Of a stretch of 64,000 bases of DNA, positions 1 to 11,732 are shown one piece after another. Position 1 is the first letter of the stretch, and each line of letters begins with the position of its first letter. The notes beneath the pieces were generated by a model. That model worked only from the letters and a program-made list of their open reading frames with translations, searched no databases and had not been told where the DNA came from. A program made the translations under genes and the position numbers. The DNA lies in assembly GCA_023935145.1 (NCBI GenBank), contig CM043699.1, forward strand, positions 126,924,536-126,988,535, given 5' to 3'. The DNA comes from Bretschneidera sinensis (lineage: Eukaryota; Streptophyta; Magnoliopsida; Brassicales; Akaniaceae).

Positions 1-314
1 AAAATAATTCCAACGGTGAATATTCAAAGTGTGAATTGACATATATTTACATCGATGATCAGTTGTAAAATTCCGATGGTGGATGTTGACTTAGACCAAG
101 GTTTGTTCTTTTGATTGATTTTGATACTTCAATTTGAATTGTTCATTAGTTGTTTTCCTTAAAAAAAATTCATTATACTCAAATCCTCCTCTCAATCCTT
201 GTTCATGTAGCATAAAACTAGGCTAGATACTCTTCGTGGGAACGATCCTTACTCACACAGCTACATGTATTTTTAGGAGTATAGGTTTTATTTTTGGTTG
301 CCTACGACAGCACA
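1..314 (+). repeat. 3' end of a decayed LTR (Athila/Tat type)
   Basis: No coding potential is seen. Around 234-310 the sequence runs through a 'cttcgtgggaacgatcc' block and ends near 'cctacgacagcacacc'. That resembles the U5 end of plant Ty3/gypsy LTRs, which often carry a 'gtgggatcgac' block shortly before the terminus. The 5' part lies outside the window, and no target duplication can be tested. It appears to sit in or beside the copia gag remnant that follows. The family assignment is weak. Confidence 0.4.
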
Positions 315-1401
315 CCAAAAGGTAAGGGACCCATTATGCTTGTTGATAGGGCTACTTCTTCTAAGCCCAAAGGAAAGAAAGTCTCAGAAAATACCATTAA
401 AAGCAAATGAAGGTGCCAACAATGATAGTTTTTCAAAGTCTAAGAAGGAAATGGACAAGTTTTTTCATTGTGGCAAAAATGGACACTGGAAAATAATTGT
501 AAGAATCACCTTGCAAGATAAAAATGAATAACTTTTGAACTAATGTTCAAGTTACTACTTGCTAAAATTAAATTATTAGTTAAAGAAACTTATACTAGGG
601 TAGTAGATACCAAGTATGGTTCTCACATTTAAAAATGGTTGTAAGTGCTTAAAGAAGTAGAAAGCAAAGTAAAAGAGAAGTCAAACTTCGCCTTGGAAAT
701 GTAGCAAGTGTTGTTGCATTAGCCAAAGAAACTTTTTACTTAGATTTACCATCTTGAATTGGATAGTGAAATATTTGATATTAATCGACATGGTAATAAA
801 AGGAAAATAGATGAAATTAATCCTTCATATCTATGACATCTTAATCTTGGTTAATCAATGAGAGTATGATTAGCAAGTTGGCTAAAGATAGATACTTTAA
901 TTCATTGACTTTCGAGTCATAGCCAACATGTGAGTCTCATGGGTAAAATGACTAAGACTCCATTTAGTAGACATAAAAAAAGAGCTGCTGACATATTAGT
1001 ATTGATTGACACTGATGTTTGTTGGTCGTTAATATAAATTGCTAGGGGAGATTATTCTTACTTCATTACCTTCACCAATGACTATTCGAGATTAGGGTTT
1101 ACGTATCTTATGAAGTACAAATTTGAATCCTTTGAAAAGTTCATGGAATTTAGATATGAAGTTGAAAAACAAACTGTCAAAAGTATCAAAGTTCTTTGAT
1201 CTGATCAAGGGGGTGAATACTTGACCAATGACTTTTTAGATCATCTAAAAAAGAATGAGATTCCCTCACAATGGAATCCTCCTGAATCATCTTAGTTGAA
1301 TGGTGTGTCCGAAAGGAGAAATCATACTTTATTGGATATTGTATGATCGATGATGAGTTACACTGATCTTCAAGTTTTATTATAGAGCTAATCCTTGGAA
1401 A

Positions 1402-1459
<58 letters not shown>

Positions 1460-2015
1460 TTAAATAGATTTCCTTCTAAGTTCGTTCCTAAGATACCATA
1501 TGAGATGTGGAACGGTAGGAAACCTAGTCATAAGCATGTTAATATATGGGGTTGTTCTACATATGTCGAAAGATGAGTTGCAAACAAGGTAAAAGTAAGG
1601 TTTGATAAGCGTAGATTTGTAGGATATCCCAAAGAAAGTTTAGGATATTACTTTTTATCTCTCTAATGAGTAAAAAGTATTTGTCTTAAAATTTATTACC
1701 TTTCTAGAGAAAGAGTTTGTTCTAGAAGGGAGCAGTAGGAGTAAAATAAAACTTGAAGAGGTGTCTCAAGAACCACAAATCAATAATAATCAACCTAGAG
1801 AGCCTATTGTAATAAAGTCTCCTATCACACAACCTCCTCATAGATTAAGTAGGATACCTAGAGCATTAGAGAAATATGTGCATCTTATCGAGGGTGACGT
1901 AGAGGTACATCTTATTAGGAATAAAGATCCTATTAAATAAAAGGAAACAATGTCAGACATTGATTCAAGAAAATGACTTAAAGCCATAAAATATGAAATG
2001 GAGTCAATATATTCT
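315..2015 (+). pseudogene. Degenerate Ty1/copia gag-pol fragment
   Basis: This is a heavily broken copia polyprotein on the plus strand. A gag zinc-knuckle remnant lies near 460-520 (HCGKNGHWK, first Cys lost). Integrase core remnants lie at about 1060-1340, with 'DYSR', 'SDQGGEYL' and 'NGVSERRNHT'. The integrase C-terminal region follows at 1460-1660 ('PYEMWNGRKPS'), and the start of reverse transcriptase ('KAIKYEMESIYS') at about 1840-2012. Stops and frameshifts occur throughout. The piece ends abruptly at 2015, where the minus-strand element begins. The rest of RT and RNase H is not found on the far side of that element, so this end is a truncation or rearrangement. Confidence 0.75.
1404..1456. 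repeat. (TA)n microsatellite
   Basis: About 53 bp of uninterrupted TA dinucleotides. It sits inside the copia integrase remnant, where related elements encode a short Tyr-Ile-Leu stretch after 'LET' and before 'NR.PSK'. Confidence 0.97.
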
Positions 2016-3295
2016 TGTAATGACCCATCCTGGGTGGACCCTACCCGAGGAGTTATCACCACTTTTTTCTCCGAGTGACTTGAACTATATGTAATCATAC
2101 AATTCAAAATATAAGAAACAGACATTTCCAACAATTTAATTTATGTACAACACATGATTTAGATTTAATAAAACGTTCCAAATACATAACTCGACTTTTA
2201 TAACTTTACAAGTACAATGCAAGAACTTAAAACATGGTTTAACTCTAAACTAAACTTAGACTCCCGACGAGTCCGAGGGATGAAGATGTCGTAGACAAGG
2301 ATACTTCTCAGCTCGATCACAGTCTCCCAGACTTAACCTGAAAAGTTAATAAAATAAAAGAAGAATGAGTTATAAAGCTCAATGAGGAAATCAACTTACT
2401 AATGATAATCATAATGGGACTTAAGTCCTTACATCTTTAGATTTTATTAAACATCATATAAATATTCTTTATTCCAAAGCATAGTTATTAAGAAATTAAT
2501 GATCTTAAACCAATTGTTTTTCTCATTTTCTTATTTCATTAAATAGGTTACTCAATTCATCAACTATTTGACCAATAGGTTCATAACTATTTTTCCATAC
2601 ATATTATAGAATCAATTTTTTATAAAAAAAAAATATAACTCGCAATTTATTAAATATTATACAATCAATAATTTTACCCTTCTCAAAGGTCAAACATGTC
2701 ACCCAATCTTTCATAGGTCAATTAAAACACATGCCCCTCATAGGCCAATCATCATACATGCTCCTTATGGGCCATTCATAACACACACGCACCTCATTGA
2801 TCAATCACAATGCATTCATAAAATGCAATGCAAAGCAATAAAATGCACAATCATATCACTGCCCTTCACTGGGCTAATCTCATCATCATGGGGATGTCTC
2901 CACACGTACCAGTACGTCACATCATCATATCATAATATCAATTTTTTTGGAACCTCCCTTGATCCGGCTCGAGTCCTTCTTGTCAAATATCCGTTTAGTA
3001 CCCTTACACCCCTTGTGGGAAGGGACCTACTGCAATCTCACCGCTTCCTCCTCTTATAATACGCTAACAATATGTATAGTGTAAAATGCATTCATGGAGC
3101 AATGAATATGAAAACAACGTTCATCAATCAATCGCATCACATTTTCAAACTAATCGAACCAATCAAGCCCATTACAATCAAATATTCAAGATTCTCAACA
3201 AGGCTACTTCGAATCACTTATAGACTCATAGCTTAACATATAAGATTTTCATGCTAATCACATCACTTCAATTTATCAAAGGTGAAACAACTCAA
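2016..3295 (-). repeat. 3' LTR of the non-coding minus-strand element
   Basis: Begins TGTAATGACCC on the plus strand and stays alignable to 12808-14092 until 'ctcaa' at 3295. The homology includes long shared blocks such as 'tttaacaatttaa'-type AT-rich stretches and the repeat at 2680-2815. Many C/T differences between the two copies indicate age. The outer edge is clear at 2016; the inner edge is defined only by loss of similarity. Confidence 0.75.
2680..2815. repeat. Minisatellite inside the LTR (short version)
   Basis: About four degenerate units of around 30 bp, each built on 'cccctcatgggccaatca' followed by a short AT-rich spacer. The other LTR has more units at the matching place. Confidence 0.7.
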
Positions 3296-3943
3296 GGCTC
3301 AACCACTACTATTTCTATTTATATTTATATTACACTAATACAACTTGTATTCTTTTAATTCTCTCTCTTAGTCCTTCATTAAGGTACTTATATCATAATT
3401 CTTCCTCAAGGTATAACCATATGAAATTATTCATATAAGTATTTAATTTCGTTAAATTATACTTTAGTAATGTTTTCCTAAATTCTTCATTTTTATACAT
3501 TTTTAACTTCTCATTTTCAATAAATAAACACTACCCTTGCTAAAGGTAAGCCCACTCAACTTGATACCAGATTTCGCAAATTAGCCCCAACCACTACCTT
3601 CATCTCTCAAGTATTTTTCCCTCATAACTAGGAGTGAATAACACTTAATCTAATTACTTAAATCATTTAAAATAATATCTAGAAACCCCTAGGTGTTTTG
3701 CACACTTTAAATATTAAGAGAGCACTTCGTACAAAATCAAAAATCAAAGAAATCGAGACGTTAAGCTGTTTTTCCAAATAATTTGCTTTAGGTTTTGAAA
3801 ATACCTTAATCTCAGAAATAGTAATATTTTTAAAGGTATTTTAATCACAATTTCACGGAATATAAACATTAAATAAATTTGGAAAAGTTTCGCATTCAAA
3901 AACTAAAGAAAAAATCTTTTTTTTTTGGAAAATCAGGTTGATC

Positions 3944-4030
3944 CAGTCGACTGGGTACTTGATCCAGTCGACCGAAAAAGCTCCAGAAACATTCTGCCAC
4001 TTTCCCTACTCGACTGAGTACTTATAAAAA
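3944..4030 (+). promoter_or_regulatory. CAGTCGACTG motif cluster followed by a TATA box
   Basis: Two copies of CCAGTCGAC(T/C) and a degraded third (CTCGACTGAG) at about 3951-4017 are followed immediately by TATAAAAA (4023-4030) and a C/T-rich stretch. The direction is plus, opposite to the element that contains it. The motif matches that in the Sirevirus LTR at 34575-34770. No ORF is seen downstream. Promoter activity is inference from layout only. Confidence 0.45.
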
Positions 4031-5712
4031 ACAAGCAGTACCCCGAAATTGAACAAAATTTCTTCCCGAAAATCATCTTTTTCACCAAATTTCTTCTTGA
4101 TTTCATAATATACTTTCAATTATTAAAAAATACAAGTTTCTAAGGGTTTAAAGTTGCAAACTTTTCACTACCCAAGAGAAAATTTGATCCCAAATCACCA
4201 ACTTTGCACAAAACCTAATTTTTTTTTAAAAACAAAGCCCTTATTCTTCTCAATAAGTACCTTCCCAAAATTTCAACCTTCTACTCGATCATATCTTTAG
4301 TATCTCAATTCATACTTAGACTTTTATCGTAAAACTTAGACTTTTGTCTTTTCCCCAACTCGTCATTTTATAATTTTATTCCTTTTCCTTTTCAAATATC
4401 CCATTTCCAATAATAATGTTAGCTTCACACTTTCCAAAATTATATTTCATAAGAATTCCAATTGAATTATCAATCAAACACAAATCCGTAAATTCTTCAA
4501 TCAAGTCTAGTACTCTCAACTTCTTGATTGGTCAACAAAATCATTAATCTCATCGAGTTACTTCATCCATTTTTAATTCTAGTAACAAAACCCAATATGA
4601 AGCATCAAATAATTTGCTTTACCTATCTCAAACTTAAATATCTTTTCATTTTACACTAATTGGGTGGTAGTACAATTTTCTTATTTCTTACTCGATCTCT
4701 TATCGCTTAGCTCACCAAACTATAATATCTTTGTCTTTAATCCACCTTTATATTTCCATCAACCCTTTACATACTCAAATTACTCTTGACTCAACTATAC
4801 TTACAACTCCTTTTCTTTTCTAATTTCTCTTTCCAGTCCATTGAAAAGTTAAAAACTCTTAGGGATCCATTTAACGCCTCACCACACCCCTTTTTCTCTT
4901 GCAATTTCTTACGTCTAGCTATAATGTGTAAGTCAAAGTCAACAATCTCCTTTAACTAATTATGATTAAAAGTCCTCAGTTATAGTACTTCACATTCACA
5001 TCATATAATCTATACCATTCTTCAAAAGGTACCTCTTAATCCAATCATGATCGATACTTCCTCCATACACTTAATAAAATTTAATCTCATCTCTTTAATG
5101 CTTCATGATCACTCTTTAATTTATTTAAGATCTTTCTTTCACTTGACATTAAGTTCAATGCAATTTCAAAACATTTAGTAATCTCATGTCCCTTTAACTA
5201 TTTCCTATACTAATCATCGTTCCCAACACTATTCTTTTCTAGTGTACTTCAAACTTCAATGATTCTTAAATTAATAATTTTTTTCTTGCAATCTCTCCCA
5301 TTTGCATTGTTACTAACAATCGTTAAATCCTTATCATTAACTATAAGTGAAGGTTAAACCTAATTGTCTCAATCTCTAACTTCTCATTATTTACTCATAC
5401 CATAATCCTTTATCCGATAGTCCTTTGGCCTTTATTCCTTACTTAATCCTTTTCTATAGTAATTGTTCTACTTCTCGTTTATCTTATTGAACTCATGATA
5501 TCCTATACTACATCTTTTTAATGCCTCCAATTACATAGTAACTTCTTTTGCTAAATATACATCTCATATTCACGTTAGTCACCACTTTTTTCATTATCTC
5601 AGTTACATCTAATTCCAGACTTCTTGGGTTTTAAATAATTTCCTCATCTCCTTGTTTCGAACTTTAGTTAACACTTAAGATCGAATCAAAATTTTACTGC
5701 CCTTTTTCCTTT

Positions 5713-5717
5713 ATAAC
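5713..5717. repeat. Target site duplication ATAAC (left)
   Basis: Directly abuts the TGTTGG start of the 5' LTR and is identical to 11728-11732. Confidence 0.95.
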
Positions 5718-6551
5718 TGTTGGAAAATTTTCAAAGAATTAAATAGTTGAAGGGTTCAGTATCAGGTTTGGTTGTGCGTCGCGGCCCAGTCTTGGGCGAC
5801 ACAGCCTCCAGCATGTCTAGAATTCCTCATTTCCAAGCCGCGCCAAGGCCTAGCCTTGGGTGCCGCGGCCTCCAGCAGATGGTGAAGTGTGGCCCTGTTG
5901 TGCGCCGTGGCCTGACCTGTTCTGAGCCGCGACGCTAGGCACACCTGACACCAATTCTTCAGTACTTTGAGATGATGCGTGGGACTTGGTTAAAACACAC
6001 AATATTACTTAGACTCTGAGAGCCATGAGTCTTTAGTTCTTGAGATCTAAGGGTTGAGATTGATCTCAACGATTGGATGAAGAAGTTGTTACCCTATATA
6101 AAGGGTCATCTAGGAGCAATTCAAAACAACATGTGAGCATCAACTATGAGAGTGCAAAGACACAAAACACAATAGAGACTCATTGAGAGAGGCTGTTGGT
6201 TTAGAGAGAGAGTAGTCTAAATTGGGGATTCAAAGGCTTTGTAATTGGAATTTTCTTAGGGAAAATTCCAGGGAAACACTTAGTTCTTATCACTTTCTTT
6301 TTCTCTTCTTTCATTCTTCAAGAACAAGAGGATTCTTGAAGAGATGTTGCTGTAATACTAAGAACTCCATTGATTTAGTGCAGAGAGCTCGGAGGAGCTC
6401 ATGGGGACGTAGGCAAATTGTTGAACCTTGATAATAATTGCTTGTGTTCTTTCTTTGATTGTTTGATTTCTATTATGTCCAAATCATAGTGGATTTGGGG
6501 TGTTTGGAAAGATCACAACCTGGGATTCCGCAAGAAGGTGATTTTTTAATA
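5718..6551 (+). repeat. 5' LTR of the Tork-like copia
   Basis: Starts TGTTGGAAAA and ends TTTTTTAATA. The 3' LTR ends TTTTCCAACA, so the 5' LTR terminus has lost the CA end by C-to-T changes. It contains a GC-rich motif array at 5774-5937 and a TATA box at 6094-6103. Confidence 0.95.
5774..6103 (+). promoter_or_regulatory. GCCGCGGCCTCCAGC motif array and TATA box of the 5' LTR
   Basis: Between 5774 and 5937 there are about five variants of a GC-rich word around GCCGCGGCCT, including 'tgggtgccgcggcctccagc' and 'gcgccgtggcctgacc'. CTATATAAAG follows at 6094-6103, about 157 bp downstream. The array is the only GC-rich island in an otherwise AT-rich region. The 3' LTR has the same arrangement at 10950-11278. 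Confidence 0.6.
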
Positions 6552-6552
6552 G

Positions 6553-6566
6553 TGGTATTAGAGCTC
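6553..6566 (+). other. Primer binding site (Met-tRNA type)
   Basis: TGGTATTAGAGCTC lies one base after the 5' LTR. It matches the plant initiator-Met tRNA site TGGTATCAGAGC with one C-to-T change. Confidence 0.9.
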
Positions 6567-6818
6567 GATTCCAAGAATTAAAGGATTCTTTGGTGGTGAT
6601 ACAGTGGTATCAAAGCTGTAACAGGTGGTATCGGAGCAAGACTCCAAGAATCAAAGGAAACTTCTTGGTTGATTCAAGAACGGTGCTGGGATCAAGATCT
6701 GATCGAGTTTTTGAGGGATCAAGAATGGTATTGGGATCAAGATTTGATCGTGTTCTTGAGATTTAGAAGTTGGAAAGCAATTATGGGTGTTGCATAAATC
6801 TGGGATTTTCTCCACAAG

Positions 6819-7648
6819 ATGAGTTCAAACTTCATTGTTGAGAAGTTTGATGGAAATGAAGACTTTGCCCTTTGGAAACGGAAAATCAAGGTGGTCTTAT
6901 GTAACAAAAGGTGGACTTGGCTACTGGAGAAGATGATGATTTTTCAGCAAGTATCACGGAGCTATAGCGAAATGAGATGAATAAGATGGCGTACAACACA
7001 ATCTTTCAGCACATGTCGGATAGTGTCACAAAGGAGTGCAGAGACTCGAAAGATCCAGCTATCATTTGGAAGAAACTAGATGAGTTGTTTCTTACCAAGA
7101 CTCTCCCTAATAAGATTTATCTTCTAAAGCGCATCTTTGCTTTTAAAATGGATCCTAATAAAGAGTTGCAAGATAATATTGATGTGTTTAATAAAATAGT
7201 TCAAGATTTGGCTAGTTGTAGTATAACATTCCCGGATGAACAATTGGCTATTATGTTATTAAATTCTCTTCCTGATTGTTTTGAAAGCTTGATTAATGCT
7301 ATTAAATATGGAAGAGATACACTAACCAAGGAAATTTTGATTATTGCTATAAGAGCTCATGATTTCAAAGCCAAGATGAGGGAAGCATCAAGTGGAGAAG
7401 GGTTGTTCGTTAGAGGAAGGCCTGCAACTCGGTATGGCAGCAGCATACATGGCTACTACTGGGACAAACCACAAGGTAGAGGACAAAGCCATGGGAGAGC
7501 GCACTCTAAATCGAGATTTAAAGGAAAGAGATGCTACTACTACAATAAGGAGGGTCATTTTAAGAAAGATTGCAAGAAGATGATGAGGGATGAGAGAGGA
7601 AGAGGTCATACCAAAAATGGAGAGGCTTTGGTTGCCAAGGTAGAATAA
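6819..7648 (+). pseudogene. copia gag, frameshifted
   Basis: Gag builds the cytoplasmic virus-like particle and binds the element RNA. The start is taken at 6819, giving MSSNFIVEKFDG, followed by the 'FALWKRK' block typical of copia gag. A frameshift near 6905-6975 separates this from the long open part that begins at 6977. At about 7530-7575 the zinc knuckle reads CYYYNKEGHFKKDC: the second Cys of the CX2CX4HX4C motif is Tyr, so zinc binding should be lost. Basic Arg/Gly-rich residues flank the knuckle. The ORF ends with a stop at 7646-7648, just before protease. Confidence 0.88.
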
Positions 7649-7696
7649 CAAGATGATGTTCTTGTTGTGTGCTCAAATATGAGCAGGAGGTAAGGC

Positions 7697-9034
7697 AGCA
7701 AGAAATGGATCTTGGATTCTGGATGCACTTATCACATGTGCCCTCACAGGGATTGGTTCAAGAATTTCAAGGAAACTAATGATTGTAAGGTTTTCTTGGG
7801 GAATAATACTTCTTGCCAAGTGAGGGGGATAGGAGACATCCAGTTGAGGATGTTTGATGGAGTCACAAGGCTGCTAAGGAATATGAGATATCTTTTGGAT
7901 TTGAGAAGAAATTTGATCTCATTAGGGCAGCTAGATTCCATGGGGTACATATATAAAGCAGAGGGAGGAAAGATCAAGGTAACCAAGGGATCTTTGATAG
8001 TGATCAAAGCAGCAATGAAGGATGGTCTCTATAAGATGATCAGAGACACGGACATCAAGGATCAAGTAGCAAGCTTAATGGCTGAGATGGATGTGGCACA
8101 ATCTCTTGGGACACATGAGCGAAAAAGGCCTGCAAGTTCTCAGCAAGAACGGTCTACTTAATGGTGACAAAGTAGAGAAACTTGATTTCTGCAAATGTTG
8201 TGTTCTTGGAAAACAACATCAGGTCAGCTTCAACACCAGAGTGCACAAGTCTAAGGGCATTCTTGACTACATTCATATGGATCTTTGGGGACCAGTAAGA
8301 ACACCAACACAATGAGGTAATCTTTACTTTCTTTCTTTAATTGATGATTATTCTAGAAAGGTTTAGGTTTATTTGCTTAAAAATAAATCAGATGCTTTGA
8401 ATAAATTTGTGGTGTGGAAAAAGTTGCTGGAAACTCAAACAAGTAGGGTAGTTAAGGTTTTATGAACCAATAATGGCTTAGAATTTTTTAATAAGGTTTT
8501 GATGAATTTTGTGAGTTAAATGGGATTCTAAGACACAGAATGGTTGTGAAAACCCCTCAGCAAAATGGAGTTGCTGAAAGGATGAATAGAACCCTTATAG
8601 AAAAAGTTAGGTGCATGTTAATTGGTTTCAGATTACCCAAATGTTTTTGGGGGGAGGCTGTGTCTACTGCTGTGTATTTGGTTAATAGATCACCATCTAG
8701 AGCTTTAGATCTTAAGACTCCCGAGGAGATATGGAGTGGTAAACCCCCTGAGTTGAACAACCTTAGGACTTTTGGATGTACTGCGTTTGCACATCAAAAG
8801 GATGATAAACTTAGCCCAAGGTCTAGAAAGTGTGTATTTCGAGGATATGGGGAAGGGGTTAAGGGATATAGGTTGTGGTCCTTAGAGCAAAAAGGAACTA
8901 AACTCATAATAAATAGGGATGTCATTTTTAATGAGCATTTATTTCCTTATTTGGAGAAAACTAACCCTGCAGGGGATAGTAGGCAAACCAGGCCGGTATT
9001 TATGGAGCATAGCATCAAAGAAAATTCAGTTTAG
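7697..9034 (+). pseudogene. copia protease and integrase, broken
   Basis: Protease starts around 7700 with WILDSGCTYHMC, where DSG is the catalytic triplet. The protease frame runs open to 8161. Integrase follows in another frame from 8091: the zinc domain has H(N)LLGH and CKCC, then 'YIHMDLWGPV' carrying the first catalytic Asp. At 8313 there is a stop. The middle catalytic stretch (8320-8540) has several stops ('LIDDYSRK', then 'TNNGLEFF', where Asn replaces the usual Asp). The third block, 'TPQQNGVAERMNRT' with the catalytic Glu, is in the open frame 8540-9034, together with the integrase C-terminal GKPPELNNLRTFGC region. The enzyme cannot be made from this copy. Confidence 0.9.
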
Positions 9035-10797
9035 GTAAAGCAAGGAAGACAAGAGGGTTCGGATCAGGTAGAGCTCATTGATGAAAGCCAAGCTCAGGAC
9101 ACTCATGAGGAGGCTAAACTAGAAGAAGATGATGCAGCAAGTCAGAATGACTATTAGCTCACAAGGGATCGGGAAAGAAGGCTGGTTAGACCACCTTTAA
9201 GATATGGTTTTGCGGATGCTATTGTAGCAGCTCCTTATTCAGAAGGAGGGATAAGTGAACCAGAAACTTACATTGATGCCATAGGATGTAAGAATTCGAC
9301 AAGATGGAAGCTAGCTATGGAGGAGGAAATGCATTCTTTGAGGAAGAACAACTCTTGGGAATTGGTGCCCAGACCAGAAAAATAGAGAGTTGTGGATTAT
9401 AAGTGGATTTACAAGATCAAAGAAGGGAACACTCTAGGGGATTAAGTCCAGTACAAGGCTAGGCTGGTGGCGAAGGGGTTCACGTAAAGAGAAGGCATAG
9501 ATTTCACCGAAATATTCTCACAAGTTGTGAAGTACAAGATGATAAGGATAGTGTTAGCTATGGTAGTCCAATTTAATTAGGAGATCGAGCAAATAGTGTG
9601 AAGACAACGTTCTTACATGGAGAGTATGATGAGACCATCTATATGAGGCAACCCGAAGGCTATAAGGAAGGAAGGCAGGGAAAGTTTGTGTACCAATTGA
9701 AGAAATCTCTCTATGGCCTGAAGCAATCGCCTCGATAATGGAATAAAAGGTTCGGTTCCTTTGTAACTAGCTTGGGTTTCATGAGGAGCTACTATGATTC
9801 ATACTAGTACTACAAAGGTCATTAAGTGGAGGAAATTGTGATTATCCTCATCTATGCCGATGATATGCTATTGGTTGGGAACAATAGGGAAAGGATAGAA
9901 AAGTTGAAATCTCAACTTAGTTTGGAGTTTGAGATGAAGGATTTTGGCTATGCACAGAAGATCCTTGGGATAAGCATAATTCAGGATAGGGAGAGAAACA
10001 GGTTGAAGGTTTCTCAGTCTTCCTACATAGAAAAGATGATATCTAAGTTTTCTATGGAAGATAGAAACAGGTTGCTGGTCATTTTAAGTTCTCCAGTGAT
10101 CAATGTTCGATATCGGATGAGGAGAGGAAGGAAATGGAAAAGGTCCTTTATTCTAGTACGGTTGGATCAGTTATGTTCACCATGGTAAGTACTAGACCCG
10201 ACATTGCTCATGCAATAAATGTTCTCAGTAGGTTTATGAGTAATCCAGGAAAGGAGCATTGGCTTGGGATGAAGTGGTTGCTGAGATACTTGAAGGGAAG
10301 CCCAGATGTGGGGCTTGTGTACGAGAAGAGGGGTAAGTCCATCTGTTTAGAAGGTTATGTTGATTCAGACTATGGAGCAGACCGGGATAAAAAAAGATCG
10401 ATTACCTCATACTTCTTCAACTTAAATGGATGTTGCATAAGTTGGAAGGCTTAGTTACAGCCGGTGGTAGCACTCTCAACAACCAAGGCTGAGTACATAG
10501 TAGCAACGGAAGCCATTAAGGAGGCTATGTGGTGCAAAGGGTTGTTGGAAGAGTTGAAGGTCCTAAAAGAACAGGTGGTGGTGTATTCGGATAACCAAAG
10601 TGCATTGCATTTGTGCAAGAATCCAGTGTTCCATGAAAGGACTAAGCATATGGATGTTCGGTATCATTTCATTCCAAAAAAATGTGACGAAATGATGCAT
10701 TCATGTGGACAAAGTCGCAACGGAAGAAAATCCTACAGATTTAGGCACCGAAGTTCTACCTCTAAGCAAGTTCAATCATTACCTTGGACTTCTTAGG
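9035..10797 (+). pseudogene. copia reverse transcriptase and RNase H, broken
   Basis: Reverse transcriptase copies element RNA to cDNA; RNase H removes the template. Broken RT motifs run from about 9300 ('WKLAMEEEMHSL', 'WELVPRPEK') through 'YQLKKSLYGLKQSPR' near 9695 with in-frame stops. The YADD catalytic motif lies at about 9850 in 'ILIYADDMLLVGNN'. RNase H is at 10464-10700, with 'VALSTTKAEY' and 'DNQSALHLCKNPVFHERTKH', both family signatures. At least four frame changes separate the open segments 9826-10188, 10134-10454 and 10464-10796. Confidence 0.9.
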
Positions 10798-10880
10798 ATT
10801 GGAGTCAGATGACATAGTGACTCATGTTGAGTTTGGATCTTGAGTTCTCAGCACAATGGATTTAGGTTTAATTACTTTGA

Positions 10881-10893
10881 CAAAGGTAAAGAT
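10881..10893 (+). other. Polypurine tract candidate of the Tork-like copia
   Basis: CAAAGGTAAAGAT lies directly before the 3' LTR start TGTTGG at 10894. It is purine-rich but short, and was chosen for its position. Confidence 0.6.
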
Positions 10894-11727
10894 TGTTGGA
10901 AATTTGTCAAAGAATTAAATAGTTGAAGGGTTTAGCATCAGGTCTGGTTGTGAGCCGCGGCCTAGCTTTGGGCGCTGCAGCCTCCAGTATGTTCGTAATT
11001 CCTCCCCTCCAGGCCATGCCATAGCCTAGCCTTGGGCGCTGCAGCCTCCAGCAGATGGTGAAGTGTGGCCCTGTTGTGCGCCTCGGCCTGACCTATTTTG
11101 AGCCGCGGCACCAGGCACACCTGGCACCAATTCTTCAGCACTTTGAGATGATGCGTGGGACTTGGTTAAAACGCACATGATTACTTAGACTCTTAGAGAG
11201 TCATGAGTCTTTGGTTCTTAAGATCTAAGGGTTGAGATTGATCTCAAAGATTGGATGAAGTTGTTGCCCTATATAAAGGGTCATCTAGGAGCAATTTAAA
11301 AAAAACATGTGAGCATCAAGTGTGAGAGTGCAAAGACACAAAACACAAGAGAGACTCATTGAGAAAGGCTGGTTATTTAGAGAGAGAGTAGTCTAGATTG
11401 GGGATTCAAGGGCTTTGTAATTGGAATTTTCTTGGGGAAAATTTCAAGGAAACACTTAGTTCTTATCACTTTCTTTTTCTCTTCTTTCGTTCTTCAAGAA
11501 TAAGAGAGTTCTTGAAGAGGTGTTGCTGTAATTGTAAGAACTCCATTGATTTAGTGTAGAGAGCTCAGAGGAGCTCACGAGGACGTAGGCAAATTATCGA
11601 ACCTCGATAACAATTGCTTGTGTTCTTTCTTTGATTGTTTGATTTCTGTTCTGTACAAATCATTATGGATTTGGGGTGTTTAGAAAGATCACAACCTAGG
11701 ATTCCGTAAGAAGGTGATTTTCCAACA
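10894..11727 (+). repeat. 3' LTR of the Tork-like copia
   Basis: 834 bp, the same length as the 5' LTR, from TGTTGGAAAT to TTTTCCAACA. It carries the GC-rich motif array (about 10950-11115) and a TATATAAAG box near 11270. It is followed by the target duplication ATAAC. Confidence 0.95.
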
Positions 11728-11732
11728 ATAAC
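11728..11732. repeat. Target site duplication ATAAC (right)
   Basis: Identical to 5713-5717 and directly after the 3' LTR. Confidence 0.95.

Larger units (their letters stand above)
3296..5717. other. Internal region of the minus-strand element, no ORF
   Basis: About 2.4 kb with no supportable gene. The plus strand is markedly poor in G and rich in C, T and A through most of 3300-5700. The one distinct structure is the motif cluster with TATA box at 3944-4030, listed separately. Confidence 0.6.
5718..11727 (+). mobile_element. Complete Ty1/copia element (Tork-like), inactive
   Basis: A 6,010-bp element with two LTRs of 834 bp each, a perfect 5-bp target duplication (ATAAC), a Met-tRNA primer binding site and a polypurine-like stretch. 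The order protease, integrase, RT, RNase H is that of Ty1/copia. Every gene is broken by stops or frameshifts. The gag and protease style ('DFALWKRK', 'LDSGCTYHMCPHRDW') resembles the Tork/Tnt1 group; that lineage call is from memory of the family and is moderate. It is inserted in the interior of the non-coding element 2016-14092. Confidence 0.95.

Noticed and set aside
5747..5944. Short overlapping ORFs on both strands in the copia LTR
   Set aside because: They come from the GC-rich, stop-poor motif array and differ between the two LTRs.
6553..6566. tRNA-like matches at primer binding sites
   Set aside because: Only the 3' 12-18 bases of a tRNA are matched, directly beside LTRs; no cloverleaf.
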